Source: Cryptomeria japonica
Lineage: Eukaryota > Streptophyta > Pinopsida > Cupressales > Cupressaceae
Reading direction: 5' to 3'
Length of the DNA stretch: 64,000 bases
NCBI RefSeq assembly: GCF_030272615.1
Contig: NC_081408.1
Coordinates: 303,525,450-303,589,449, forward strand
Positions 31,101-46,100 of this stretch are shown piece by piece; position 1 is the stretch's first letter; each line of letters opens with the position of its first letter. The notes beneath the pieces are model-generated. The model saw only the letters and a list, made by a program, of their open reading frames with translations, was not told the origin of the DNA and searched no databases. The position numbers and the translations under genes are program-made.

Positions 31101-34100
31101 TGTCAATCTCAAACCAAGCACAACAACCAGCTAGGGTGGATGTTTCACCACCGAAAACAGCAACCAAGAAGAGGGTTTTCATCCTCAACCAGAAAAAGAA
31201 TTCTCAAAGCTCATTCGAGCAGCATCTCCTTAAGTTGTCAATTCCAATATGTACAAAGAGAGTTGAAACTCATATTTATAAGAAGAGGGAAGAATTAGGG
31301 CAACACACATTTGAATTTGAATCTATTTCCCTCTCATTTAACCTTTCAAAATAAAATGAAATTACCTCTCCAAGTTGGAACCCCCTTTGAGCTCACATAT
31401 ATTAGCTTTTAAAAACACTCTATTCACTCCCTTGTCTTGGTGTCACCTTTAGAAGGAAAAATATAATTCTTTTAAATTATTAAAGCCCCACCTTAACTTG
31501 ACGTCACTTTTGAAGTCTAACTTGCTTTCTTAAAACAACTTAAATTGACACACTTCCCTAGGCATCGAAATAGGGCAAACACCTATAAACACCAACCCCT
31601 TCACTTAAGTTATAAAGTGACTTTATAAAAGAACACTTAAAGTGAAATAATTCAAATATTATTCTATCAACCTTAGAACTCACCAAGGGATTGAATTGGA
31701 AAACATTTCACTCTAAACTGAAAAGAGATAGAAGCCAAGACCAGGTGCTAAAAATAACACTTATTAAAACTAGCCATATGTTAAAAACAGAAACTCTGCC
31801 AGAAAACACTGAAAACACCTGCTAGAGCTCTCTTCAGGACACTAAGTCTCCTAACCATGTCCACTTAGCCTATGGGCATTGGAGAATAGTCTAATGAAAA
31901 ACTCAAACTCACTAGGTGCAAGAACATGACATTACAGAAGTTGAAGCATGTTTGAGCTGACTGTACTACTTCTTTGCTACCTTGTACGAACCAGAGAAGG
32001 CATGGGAATTTGCAATCTCAAGTGCCTTTTTTTTTTGGAGCCCTCTTTACGCAGAATAGGGGTGCTCTGCAATTAAGAATCAATCATTTGTTGGATGGAC
32101 TTTGCATGAGTTTAGCTACATTTTGTCTCTGCTGTCCAATTTTATCAGCAATGCTCCAATTTATTTCAGAACTATTGTTGACTGATGATGCTTTCATATC
32201 AGATATACATATGACCTTTGGTAGCGTTTTCTTTGGGACGTGTTTCAGTGTGGGATTTGTTTTAGTAGTTTGCAGCTTGGTGTATGAAATTAACTCCATT
32301 TTAGAGTGATTTCTGAACAATACCAACAGTCAGTATAAGTTGTCTCAGACCCGCTGCAACCAAATTAGACTATAAGTCTGTATTTTACCCAACCCTGAGA
32401 GTTAATGACTGTTTGAAGAGTATTTTGATGCTTCACAATCAAGGGGGCAGTGTGTTGAGCTTGTAGTTGCATGTGGAGGTTGATTTAAAATGTGAAGGGG
32501 TGACTTCAGAGCATTATCAGTGAGCTACAACTCATTTCTGGGGAGTGATTTCAATAATTTCAAGAGATCTCAGACCTTGATCAGCTTTGGTGTCCTTGAG
32601 GTGTATCTCATGTTGGGCTTTGAAATATTGGTTTATCTTTGCAAGATAATTCTTCTAGAAGGTTAGAGCTGTTAATTCTATTATCAGAATTATGTTATCA
32701 GTAATTAATCCTCATATATGATATTTTATGATGCATATGGACTATAATCATAATGTTTTGGATGTTCATACTACTGGAAGATATTGTTTTGAGCATTCAA
32801 TATTGTAACACTGGAGGGTAGTGTTGTGACCTTTTCACACATTGCCCCATCACAAATGGGGACCCCTCTTTTGCCTTCAGTTTTAGGAGTTTGTTAGATT
32901 AGATTGCTAGAATGATCCTTTTAGCATTGGGTAAGTTTTGAGTTGATCTCACAGTTGGTACTTTAAGTGTTAGGAATTTGCATCATTCGTTGGTTTTGAT
33001 TGGAGTTAGATTCAAATTTGGCTAAGGCAAGTTGCTTTTGGAGCGTTGGCGTTCTATGTTCACACTCTGGAGTTCAGTCATTGACCCCCCAAATGTGCAC
33101 CTTAAGGTTCCAAGCTCAGTCATTACCACCTTGAAAGTCAACCTTAAGCATTCAAGGTATTTCCTTTGATAGGTCAGATATGCACCTTAAGGATCAGCAC
33201 TCAGTCATTGCCCCCAAGATGTGTGCCTTAAGGAATTTGTGATTGATGGTCCCCACAATTTGACAAGGACCATTTTAAAAAAAAATTTGAATTCAAGAAT
33301 TCAAGTCGGCCTCTTGTTCTAATTGCAAAACATTTAAAGTTGAATCACAAGTCGGCCTTGTGGTGAGGTATCGCACCTTGTCAAGAAACTATAAATTGTG
33401 TTTGATCATTTCATTTGATCAAATATATACAATAGATATTCCATCTATCAAGTTTTAGCGACTACTATCAGGTCTGATTCAAAGTGACATCATCCCTATT
33501 GACAGCGATTTTCAAACTCGAAGGCAAAGGTGACCATTGAAGGTGGCGAATTCCATCATTTGTCACAACGAATAAGGCCTTTTCACAGCAAATTTGTCTC
33601 CATGGATTGCGATTTCAATTCTGATCAAGTATTTCCAAGGTCATCATTGCCTACTGTTGTGACCTTTTTCACACATCGCCCCATTGCAAATGGGGACCCT
33701 CTCTTTTCCTGCTTTCTAGGGTTTTTGTTAGTGTCCTGTGGCCTTCCACTTCAGTTTTGCCAAACCTTGCTTTTTGAACAGTTCCAGTCCTAGAGCTTGA
33801 AAGTTAGTTTTTGTAAGCCAAGTGATAACAGAGTCTGGATACCATCAAAGTGTCTAGAAAAGCAAAAGGACGAAGATCGCAATTGATTTGGACGAATTTG
33901 AACGACTTTCTATTTTTAGAAAGTTTGCATTTTTGCTTTTTCCTATTTTTTAGGAAGTTTCATTTTTGGCATTTTTAGCCCAATCCCTGGTATGGCTATT
34001 TTTAGAAAGTTTTCCCAATTTTTTAGGGATGTCTGCTTTTTTCTTTTTTGGAATGGGGACCTAGGTTTTGCACTGATACGATGTTTGCTTTTTGCTTTTG

Positions 34101-37100
34101 CAGAATGGGGACCTAGGGTTTGCACTGATACCACTGACCTGCTTCGACCGCAATCCAAAATTTTCAAGTTTTGACCCAAAAAGCTAAGTTCCTATATTTT
34201 AGGGGGTCATGGCACATTCAAAGGATAATCGACTCAAAAAAATCATCTAAGTCTAGAATGTCATCCTGATCCTCAAATGTCCTAAAATTTGGCTGTCTGG
34301 AATGTCATCTTGATCCCTGGAAAATTGAAGAATCCTCCAAAAACTAGATTTTTCATTATAACTCTTGGAGGTCCGAAACCACTCTCAAACATCTTGACAA
34401 TATATATGAAATATAACTTAAAGTCTTTCTCTTTCTTATACTTAAATGTTATATTTCAGATATAGTCTGCCCTCTTGGTGGCCTTCCAAAAGTCCACCCT
34501 GGCAAAGAGTCATAATGTCTATGAAACTCCGACCTATCCAAGCAACATGATGGTGATCTCCCAAAAGTCCGCCATGAAGTTGAAGGCTCAAAAGTCCGCC
34601 ATGTTGGAGGGAACACCAAAGTCCGCCATGCATGAGGAAGTAGTCAAAACTCTGCCTTGGAGAGGGAGCTCAAAACTCTGCCCTCCTTGATGTCTCATGA
34701 AAGTCCGCCTTGATACCTCCAAAAATCCACCTTGGAGTGGTCTCAAAACTCTACCCTCCTTGATACCTTCAAAAGTCCGCCTTGAAGAGAGAGCTCTAAA
34801 ACTCCGCCATGGAGAGGTGCTCAAAGTCCGCAATGTTTGAAGAAGTCTTCCAAAGTCCGCCATCCTTGGTGGAAGCCTAAAACTCTTCCTTGGTTGAGGT
34901 CTCTCCAAACTCCGCCCTCCTTGGTGTCCTTCCTAAACTCCGCCCAAGGAAGTAGATACAATGTTGAAGACCTACATAAGTCCGCCATGTGGGAGTGCTT
35001 CCTAAACTCTACCTTGGTAGTCATGACAAAAGTCTGCCATGTTAAAGAGGCCAAGAAGAGGGAGCTTAAAACTCTACCCTATACCTCCTTGATGCTTTCA
35101 AAACTCCGCCCTAGGAGATGCATCAAAAGTTCACCCAAGGTGCTAATCATGGTGAAGAACTTAAACCCTGCCCTCCTTGATACCTTTCAAAGTCCGCCTT
35201 GGTGATGAGGCCATGAAGAGGGAGCACAAAACTCTGCCCTCCTTGGTGTCCTTCCAAAACTCTGTCATGCCTTGAGAAGGTAGCCAAAAGTCCGCCAAGG
35301 TGATGCCTTCAAACTTCGCCCTATGGTGGAGATGTCATAGAAAGTCCGCCCTACCTAGTAAACACTTCCAAGTGTGGTGTCAAAGAACCTAAAACCTCCG
35401 CCCTATGTAAGAGACATCAATGATGGCAACATGAAGATTGGAAGTTAGTAAATGGAGAAGTAATATGATGCAATATGAAAGAGAATTGATGACAGAAATT
35501 TAGCTAAGTATGAAGTGATACTTGGTGCCAAGTAGAAGTCCGCCCTACACTTGGACATGCAAGATGTTTTCAAAGTGAGTGAAGCCCGCCCAAGGAGAGA
35601 GCCTCCAAAAGTCTGCCCTATGAATGGGATGAATGAAGTTTAAGGCAAGCAAACAAACATGATGATAGAAGTCATAAAACTCCACCCAAGCATCATGTTA
35701 GAAGATGAAAACTCCGCCCAAGCATGAAGTTGAAGCCTCAAAACTCCGCCCTACTCTTGGAAGTCAAACAAAGTCAACAAGAATGTGAGTGATGTCATCA
35801 AATCTTCCCAAAAATTGAACTCCTAATCAAATTAGAAAGTTGGAAAAAGAGATTTTCAAAGATCATCGAGTTGAAAAGTCAAAATGGAAACTCAAAATTA
35901 AAATTGGAAAGAAGATATTTGCAAATCAAAAGGATTTTCAGACTGAGTTCTAGATTAGAAACTTTTTGGAAGATGCTAAATTGTAAGCCTAGTTCGAATT
36001 TATGGACTAAAAACAATTTAGAAACTTGCACAAGTAAAGGATTTTCGACTAAAGAAGATGACAACACTTTCCCAAGATTTGAGTTAGATTTAGAAACATG
36101 AGTTGGATGATTTTGCGTGTTTCTAATTAGGAATTCAACTTCATTACAAATGCATCATTTGTAACTTCATTCTTACACCAAGAAGTTCAAAATTCTTTAG
36201 CTAAGGAGAGCCTAAAGAAGTGTTTGTAGATTGGACTTCATTTGGAGAAAATCTTGATATTGCTTGCAGTTGGGTGAGCTTCTTGTCAAAGAATCCGTAG
36301 ATTTTGGAGTATAACCAGCTAATAGGAGGCAAATCATTCAGATTTTCTGAGTTTTTCTAAAGATATTTTTGTCTTCTTGTCTTTTTCTTCTCTCCCCATC
36401 AAAGGTGAAGTTGGTTAAGTACACATTTATTACATTCTCTGAATTTTCAAAATCCATTGGAGATGATTTTTGTGGACTTGTTCAAGTTTTTAGTGAGAAT
36501 AATCATTTTGTTGACTAAATGGAATGAAAGTTTTGAAGTTATAAAAGGTTGGAGAATTTACATGTGAAAATCCCATTCTCATGGCTAAGTATGAAAATGA
36601 AATAAAATCTCCAAACACTTAGCTATTCGCAACCTCGATTTTCTTTAATCCACGATAGATTTCTAACTTATTTTCCTTTGGTTTTACAGGTCACGGGAGG
36701 AAATAGAAGTGGGATCATCATAGAGATTGCAATTGGAGTTTCAAGCCAAATGGAAGATTGAGGACAAGTTCACGGGCAAGGTTCATCCGAGCGTGAAGAT
36801 AGCCAAAATTTGGTTAAGTATGGGAAATGTTTCACAAAGAAAATTCCAATTTCCTCAATTATCATGAAGGCATGGAGAAATTCCTTTCCAAATTTCAGGG
36901 TATTCAGAGGGAGGACATGATCACAGGGAATGTTTGAATAGCTTGATCCCATCATTTCATATTTGCAAGGGGTTATCTAGAGCTTTTACCCTCCTCCCGC
37001 GCAACATAAATTGGCAGCTGAAGGCAGGATCGTCACAGAAAACACAAATGGAGTTTCAAGCCAAATTAAGAATTGAAGATAGGACCACGAGCAAGGTTTG

Positions 37101-40100
37101 TCTGAGCATAGAGAAGGCCGAAATTTGGCTAAGTATGAGAAAAACTTCACGAAGGGATTTCTTCTCCAAATTCGAGGCGCTTGAAAGAATCTCAAGGCAT
37201 CAAGAAAGAAAAGTTCTCAGACTTGGTGAAAATATGGAAAAGTTAAATAAACTCCCAACTTCTTGAAGGATTTCATCTCCTGAAGAAATTAAAAAAAGAT
37301 AAGCTCCCAAGCAGAATCAAATGGCGACAAGAAGGAATCAAATTTCCATACTTAGACAATTTCATGACACAAATTGGAGAATTCAAGGAAGACATCCAAC
37401 ACGTTGAGGTGGCACCTCATCATCTTCCAACCAATTAGATTGTTCCAAGTCAGCATGTCCAGGTTCGATGAACCTGACTTTTCTAGAAGCTTCTAGAAGG
37501 GCACACTTACAATGCAACAACCTTCTATTTTCATTCATGGTTCATATTTAGCAAGAAGGACAAGTGTCCCAAATGTAATTTTCTCATTGGTCGAGGGTAG
37601 TTAGTTTTGGGAAACCCTAATTAGGGTTTGTAGCTTTCAATCTGGGCTCTTGATCACTGTTTGATCTCGGTCGTTCATTTATTTTTGAAAAACTATATAA
37701 GTCTACCTCCTCTCATTTGGAGAGTGTGAGGTTTTTGATGTATTGTTGCGTAAGGTCATTTCCAGATAATATATTGCATGTGTGCTTTCTCTTAAGACTT
37801 TGTAATCCCTATTGTTTGAATGATTTGCATGGTTTTAATTTCCTCAACACTTAGTTAAAGTTAATTTAGATTTCTTTCATTGTTGTTAATTTGAATGAAG
37901 GATTTGATAAGTGTCAATCGATGGTGTATCTCCGCTCATACTTTTGGTGAATGGATGATTTCCATTTCACCGTGCAAAGTTAGTCTGAGCCCATCCTCTG
38001 TGCATCCCAACATCTTAATCATAAGCACAATCCATTGAAGATTACACTGGCTTTGTGTAGTTGTCCCTAGTGTGGCGAAGCAAAGTTTGGTTTCCCAAGA
38101 GCACCCAATTGATACCGTCTCCAAAGTTCATAGGATTAGATTAGCTTTCTCAAACTCTATCTCTTTTCTCCTTTTTGAAAGTCTAAATCTCGAAAAATCT
38201 AAAAAAATAAAGAGCCTAAAATTGTTAAATCCATCTAAGTCCAGCAGTTCAATAGACACTTGTTAACATAAGTCCCCCTTGAGATTTTCACCATACACTA
38301 TCCAAGAAGCTATTTCACTAAAGTTGCTTGTTCGCACATATAGACCTTGGAATCAGTAGTGATTTTTCAAGAGGATAGAATTCCTTCGAGTATCCTATTC
38401 TAATGTTTGGTAGATGATAAAACAGACACCAACACCTACCACAATGAATTCAATTGGATTGAAGAGGCAATTTTGACTAGGACTGAGGCAGAGATATTCA
38501 AGACATCAAACCTTATCATTACCTACAACAAGAGAACTTTTGAATCAGCAAATTCTGGAAGCAAAATTATCAAATTCACACCATTAACCTTGCAAACTCT
38601 AGTAATTGATCTCAGGCGCATTCAGGTAGAAGGGCAATTTTGTCAAAGAAACAACCAAGATTGTTTCATTTTGAAGCAATTCATAGGTCTGAAATAGGGC
38701 TTATTTAATTTTTTTTAACACAGAATCAGACATTGTTCAAGACTGATCCAGCTCCTTGCTTATTGCTTCTATGAGGGTTTTGGTATAGGAGGCTTTAATG
38801 CATCACATTTCTAAATGTGTTCCAAGACATAATTTACTAATTAGATGATTATGTTCAAGTTTTACAAGATAGGGTTTTGCATATGAGCCTAAGGGTTTTA
38901 GACAGTATTAAAATTCTCATCTTAGGTTATTGATTTCACTTTGCAAGCATTTATACCATATCATAAGGCTAACTTAGACAACTCTCGGGGGTAGGATATG
39001 GCTAGAGCACGACAAACTCTCATCAAGGAGGACTTAAAGGGAGATGCAATGGATTCCAAGATTGTTTCATTTTGGAGCAATGTAGGAGATATCAACCTTG
39101 GCCAATTCAACATGAAGAAGTTTCAAAGGCTTCTATACACTAACAAACCTTCCAAGTACTCCAAAATGATGATTGAGAACAAAATAGTGGAGGCAGCAGG
39201 CTTTCCTCCAGTAGTGCAGTGCAATGAGTTGATCATTGAGTGCGCTAGGCACTATGATGCAAGCAAGTGGATGATAGTAGCACCCAATGGTAGAGAACTT
39301 GCCTACCTCTCCGAAGATGCTATTTGGGAGGCATTCCATATACTTGAATTCAACAACATGATCAACAAGAGCAACGACTCAGCACGGGCATTCTATGACG
39401 ATGATCTAGAGAAATGCCTACATATAATTAATAAATATTGGCTACTGAAGAGCAGGCCTTGCTTATCCAAGATATCCGCCAAGCTACACAGAATTGACTT
39501 CAAGGAGGAATTTAGTGACCTAATCACATTACTCAGCTGGATTGTGGGAGCTCCTCATGCCTCCCAGTTTGAGAACTAGATGTTCTACTTCATGGAGACC
39601 TTACCAAAAGAAAGAATCAATTGGGCAAGGATTATTAGCAACAACATTGATATACAACTGAAGAGGCTTGAGTGAACCAAGACATTCTACATGAGCTCAT
39701 ACATCATATATTCACTTGCCAAAGCTCATGAATATGTAGGATTAACCTATAGAGGTCTAGTTGGTACAAGATCCGGTGAATTGAGGGCATGTGAGTCATA
39801 CACACAGTTGCATTATCCTAGTAGGACACATTATAGAAGAGTGAATGATGCTTTCACTATGCATATCGCAAGCACATTACAAGGTGGCATTCATCAAAGA
39901 CTATCTCCTTAGGCAAAAGAGCTAATAGAAAAGTTTGGTGCTTGGTTTATCTAGTTTCCCAAGTTCACCTACATAAGAATACAAGGATGCTCATGCCCAT
40001 CCTATATGCTACCGAGGTATCCTACCAACAGGTTGATATTGCTTGAGTTGATGAGGCAGTTGATTGCATACAATAAAGTACAAAAGAGTAAACACAGGAC

Positions 40101-43100
40101 AAGAATTCCATTCCCGATTTTAGTCGGATAGTCATTGGACATGTGCCCATCCTTGCAAGTGGGAGAGAAGGTGGATGAAGAATAGAAGTCTCTCTATCTC
40201 ACTCCATACTTTTTGAGAGATAGCTTTGATATAAGAAAGAGGATGTGTTCAAGGCTACCTATTGAGATTGTTAGAGCAAACAAAGTCTTTGACATCCCCG
40301 ATCAAGCATAGGATAGTGGAAGGAATCTCCTGCCCATATATGAGAAAGAAAAAAAAAGAAGTGAAGCTCAATTAAATTGAATTAGAGGTCACCAAACCAA
40401 AAGAATTAATGAAGTCGATCCTATCATACACAAGGTGATGGGTAAATGCTCAAATGCATAAATTGAAAAGTGAAGGCATCTGGCCAACATTTGAGTTGAC
40501 AGGAATAGTGGAATCCTTCAATGAGGAGGAGGAAAGTGAAAGCCAAAGTGGTAGCGCCACCCACTTCGTTCATTCCAAAGGATCTAAGAGGAAGTTGGCA
40601 AAGAGGAGCCTCCAAAGAAGAAGTATGAGTCAAGCTTAGGACATCACCCTTCCACCAAAACCTCTTTCGTGCACAAATTAGAAATTAATCAAGCAGTTGT
40701 CCAAGAAGATCGCCCACCTATGGAGAGCATCGATCATGAAGTGATCCATGGAATATAAAATTCAAAATAGCAAGACAGGCAAGGGAAGAAAACCAGTAAG
40801 TCAAGACAAAGGAGTCCCACCTAAGCCAGTCAATGACAAAGCAGGCAGTGATGCACATGTTAACGTTGAAGATGAAGATCAAGAGGTTACATCTCCACCA
40901 CAAGAAGATCAATAATTGAATGAGGTGCAAGTAGGAGAAGAAAGATCAGGTATTCTTGCTTGGCTTAGGGAGGGGTTGGCAACAAAGGTGATAATAGAAG
41001 AGGAAGATCCTTCCGATTTGGGCAGCTACTTGGATAGAACTCAAGAAACCAAGATTTCAAAGATGACAAGAGATGATGAAAGATTCCAGATAATAGAGAT
41101 TGCCACTCTGAGAGTAGATAGTCCGAAGATCAAAACACAATGAAGGAATATGATTTAGAGACTATTTATTGAGGTCCTCCCACAATGAAAATAGTATATT
41201 GGGAAGTCATCTCCAATAGTTCAAGATGCCACTGAGACACCATGATCCCTGGCTACACCACCACCATTGCCTCCTCCAAATGCAATTGATGATTTTGAAA
41301 AGATGAAAGCCTCAACACAGGTGATGGATAGATGGATAAATAAGACCTATAAAAGGGCAAAGGCATTCATAAGAGAGTTAGTAAGAATAATTGAAAGAGC
41401 TATGATGATTCTTGAAAGAACTCAAGCACTCAAGGCAGCATATGATACCTTCGTGTACACTAGAGATTTCACCATACCCATATTATAAGTAATGAAGAAT
41501 ACACCAAGGAAAACTTTGATGAGCGAAGGAATATTAAGAGATGGGTAACAATCACTTGATTTTCAACAATGGTGTAATTTGTGTAGTTGGCATAAACTGC
41601 GTATTGTTATGTTTGATAATTTTGGTTACCCGACAATGTATTAATTAATTGTATTAAGTGAGTTGTCACCCTCAAGTAGTTATGTGTCGATTGGCTGACG
41701 ATTGTTTACCTCTTGACAATTGTCGAGTTCTTTAAATATATTTTGTACCACCAATGAAGGTGGTACAGTATAGTCGGGTCAATTGTAATCCTTTGCCTCA
41801 TCTGTGGTCTTCTTCTCTGTAATAATTTCATGTGTGAATAAAGATATATTTTACTACAATATGTTGTTGTGTTGTGTTGTTCATGTGTTGTACATTTCCT
41901 ATTTACTTCTAGTAGTTAAAGAACATACCTCATAGGGAGTAAATAATTTGGAGTTGTTGCCTTAAAAGAAATCTGTCTAGTCGTGTGTGATTCATGCCTA
42001 TAGACCCCAATAAAGGTGAGAAGAGACCACAAGGTGGTTAGCACCAAGCAACTAGGTGATCCGCCGACCCTCGGTCGGAGGGAGAATAGCTTGGAAGTAC
42101 CCAGAGTGTTGGGATGCTAGAGGTGGACATGTAGAGGATGCACGTGGTCAGGAGTGAAAAGAAAGCACCAAAATGTAGCGGTTGGAACAGTCCAACACAC
42201 CTAGAAGTAATTTGAGTGTTAAGGACACTGAAGGTGGACATGTAGAGGACATCTGTGGGACTGAGAGTGTAGGGAAAGCACCAGAACATAGCGGTTGAAA
42301 CAATCCACCCAGGTTCAACACACGAGGGAGTAAGTAGGCGAGAAACCAATTTGCACCATATCGGGAACTTGCCCCTCACTGAAGGTGGCCAAGGTGTGGA
42401 AGATGCAAAAGGTGGACGCGTAGAGAGCTTGCATTTACCTGAGTGTGCAAGCCAGGAACTGGAACACGAAGAGCAAGATGGTCCAATCTGGTTGAACACA
42501 CACAGTACCTTCCAATTAAGGACAATGTTGCCCAACTAGAATACCCAAGAGAGGCAAAAACTCCCGAAGTTCATAGGAGATGTATTAGAATACCCCATAC
42601 GATCTTGTAAGACATGTATAACAATATGGGAGGCAAGTGGCCAAGATGACCATGATTATTGGCTGAAGGCATTTCCTGCCACCCTTCGGGGAATTGTTAT
42701 TGACTGGTACACAAACCTATATGCTAAGGACAAGGCCGAGTGGAGTAAACAATAGAAGGAATTCGAAGAGGATATCAAACTCTTGAGGGATGACAATGAG
42801 ATTGTGGTCGAAATCTATAATACCAAGAAAGGTAAAAATGAGAGTGTATGCGCTTACAACTGTAGGCTCAAAGAGTTGTTAAACAAGATGGAGAATTAGC
42901 TAGCTGACGGTTTGAAGAAGAGGTGGTTCATTGAGGGATTGATACCTTCATTGCACAAGAAGATGAAAGTAGTACCTTCTTCCTCGTACATCGATGCTTA
43001 CAATCGGGCGATGGACATTAAGAGTGAAAACAAAACATCCTCTCAAGGAAAGAGGAAGACTAATGATGAGAGTATCAAAGGTAGCAGTGATGAAGAACCC

Positions 43101-46100
43101 AAAACAGTATAGGCCCTTCGATAGGATATGTTGAAAATGATGAAAGAATTTAAGGCTGAGAAAGGAATCAATAAAGAAAGTAATGAACTATGGTGTGCTA
43201 AGTGCAAAATTGAGGGGTATAAGAAAGATAATTGTCCTAAAAAGATATTTTGTGAGATTTGCTAGGTGATGGGTAATTCAATAAAGGAGTGTCCATATAA
43301 TTTGAAGACTAGAAATATGGAAGTACTCTTCACACAACGAGAGTCTATCCCATTGAAACCATAGAATGTATCACTAGACAGTTATGGAAATCAACGAGGG
43401 CGAAATCAAATACAATACGACTCCAGAGAATGTCCTATCATACACTGTCAACAATGTAGAGAATGGGGACACTTTGTGAGGGACTGCCATAACAAGAAAG
43501 ACAACGTACAATTATTGTGCAATGGTGTGGACTAGGCGACCATGAAGATGCCAACTGCTTGAAGCAAAAGGGTATTAATATGTTGGACGTGGAGGAACAA
43601 GAGGATGTAGTTATGGCAATCATGAGAGCAAAGGAAAAGAAGGTGATGTATTCAAACTCTTGTAAGGAGAAGGAACAATTTTGAGAAGGCGGAGCTGAAG
43701 TAGAACAAGTGTTGGCAAAGGAATGAGTAACCTCCAATTGAATTGTAGGTATGATATTGCAAGAGTCAAAGAAGAACATAATTCAGCAGGTGCTATAGAC
43801 AACCATACCGATCAAGGTGGTAGACCTTCTTCAAACTATGCCACAACTGAGAATGGCGATTCCCAACAAAGTGGGTGACAACACAGTCATCCAAAAACAA
43901 TGTAAGCCACAAGAGGAGGAATTGATAGGAAAACCACCACCTGAAGGGAATGAGGATGGTGATCCAATGTTGCTGACGATGAGCATCAGGAGGAAGCCAA
44001 CTATTGTCAAGATGGAAACAATGAGCCAAAAGTTGGCAAACACCATTGTCAATGGGGGCTTGAGAGTTAATGTGTTGTCGGAGGACACTTGGAAATGTCT
44101 AGGGAAGCCGACACTCTGGCCGCCAAAATTCCACTTCGTAGGTGTCAACAAGCATGGCATCAAGCCATTAGGAACATTGATGGCACACAAAGTAATGATT
44201 GGGAGACACCATTTTTTCTTGGACCTTGTAGTCATCTTGTTATAGAAGACGTACAACGCATTCCTTGGTAGGGGATGGTTTATTATAGCCAATGCAAACC
44301 ATAATTGGAAGCGAAAAACACTCTCGATCCAGAGTGATGGGAGGAAGCATGTCATTGACTTGAGGAACCAAGTAGTGAGTGAAGAATTGGCATCCTCCAA
44401 CTCAGAGTCTGAGGGTGGAGATTTTAGAATGGAAGGAGGATGGGAAATGATGGAACCTAATGACGAAGGGGTGCTTGAACTGGAAGATTGCTCTAAAGAT
44501 GACATGAGTACTTTGAATGGATTATTTCACTAGTAGATGGAGGATTACGAAGTCTTCCACCCTGACTGTAACATGCTACATATTGGCAAATTTGAGGAAG
44601 TGCAAAGTCCGTACATAGGCCAAGTCCAAACATTATGCACAAGAACAGGCACGAAGGAATTGTATGCAGTTAGATCATATGAGAAGGAGAAGAGAAGTTG
44701 GAGGAAGCTATACGAGAGTGGAGGTGAGTTGTACGGATGAGGGAAGGGAAGACCGTACATAAGCGACATCAAAATGTTGTATGAAGAGAAACTGTATGAG
44801 TTGAAGTTGTATCCCACAGATGTCCATAGGGTAACTTGCAGTTTGTACAAAGAATGGTCATACGGGATGGGTGAGGAATCATCAAGACAATACAGGGAAG
44901 AGGTGTCAAGATCATATAGGAACATTACACCGTATGAAGAGTAGATTGGAAGGTCGTACGACAAGAAGAGAATGAAACCGTACAAGGAAAGAAGGAAGTC
45001 ATATGGACAAGGATGAGTTGAGACCAGACCATACGCTGAAGAGATTGAGCAACTCACCAAACTCGCCAACTAGTACAAAGGGATGCAAATTTTTGAATCA
45101 AACACTCCATACGTAAGGAATTCATATATGAGAAGGATACTGTATGGAGGGGTGATACCATACGTAAGGAAAAGCTTTTAGTCATACGGATAGAACAACA
45201 ACATGTCGTACGAATAGGAATATACCCGAGCTGTACATGGAACCAAATGTGTTGTGCCTACATCCTATCAAACCATATGGAAGACGAGAGGGTGGGAGAA
45301 CACATACAAGATGAGGAGGGGGTGGTCGAACGTGAGCACCATCAACCCGTACATGAACATAGCCATACAGACATGGACATAGGTGGAAGGTGGTCCATAC
45401 ATCAAAGGGATCAAGCCGTATAGAACTGTGCATGAAGAGCATCAAACCCTACAAAGAGTGCATCCAAATTTGGCCATAGATAAGGACAAGCCTAGGTTGT
45501 ATGGGTTAGCCATTGAACCATACATGCACATAGGTGTGCAGGCCATATGGGGAGAAGAGAAGACCATATACGTTATGTTTCAAACCATACATAATTTTTA
45601 TCATACTGTACGCAATGCATATGAGGTCGTACTTGAGGTGATGGGAGTCGTATGTGCTTAGAAACATGTGGTAGGAGCGAAATCTCTATTTTTTGGCTTC
45701 ATCAACATTGTTTTTGGCGTCTTTAAAAATCACAAAAATCATGTATGCTAGGACCCCGCAAGGGGCGCTGCCCCTTGACCTCGCTGGGGACGCTAACCCC
45801 AGACACCCGTTGGGGGTGCTAACTCCAGACACCCGTTGGGGGCGCTAACCCCAGACCCCCATTTGATTTGGTAGGTACACTACAAGTTGGGGATGTCCAG
45901 TCCAAGTCATTGTTTGTCATTAGTCTTTCCAAATATTACTTGATGTTTACTTGTTGTTTGGAAGATGACTTTTTCTTTTGGGGGGGATAATGTAGTTGGC
46001 ATAAAATGCGTATTGTTATGTTTGATAATTTTGGTTACCCGACAATGTATTAATTAATTGTATTAAGTGGTTTGTCACCCTCGAGTAGTTATGTGTTGGT

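Larger units (their letters stand above)
33655..38434 (+). mobile_element. Solo giant LTR (4,780 bp) without ORFs, TSD CCTAC
   Basis: Starts TGTTGTGACCTTTTTCACAC and ends AGACACCAACA, flanked by CCTAC at 33650-33654 and 38435-38439. It is inserted in the U3 of the 32822-47838 LTR. It carries the terminus hairpin, a TCCGCC repeat array, a 315-bp duplication, a palindrome plus TATA box, and the GAGGATAGAAT block near its end, but no ORF1/ORF2. It represents a non-coding LTR subfamily. A minus-strand copy of its U3 lies at 62984-64000. Confidence 0.87.

Noticed and set aside
31974-32309. 111-codon hydrophobic plus-strand open frame
   Set aside because: Rich in Leu, Phe and Cys but without homology I recognise, and in a stretch of decayed repeats; chance is likely.
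30367-32816. A complete LTR or copia element
   Set aside because: An iMet-like PBS and a polypurine-like run are present, but I could not pair LTR ends, find a TSD, or see pol motifs.
34475-35205. Open frames of 60-122 codons on both strands in the TCCGCC array
   Set aside because: They follow the repeat words and lack domains; frames on both strands come from the repeat composition.
43831-44505. 224-codon minus-strand open frame
   Set aside because: Antisense to the gag-protease relic of copy 1; no domain.
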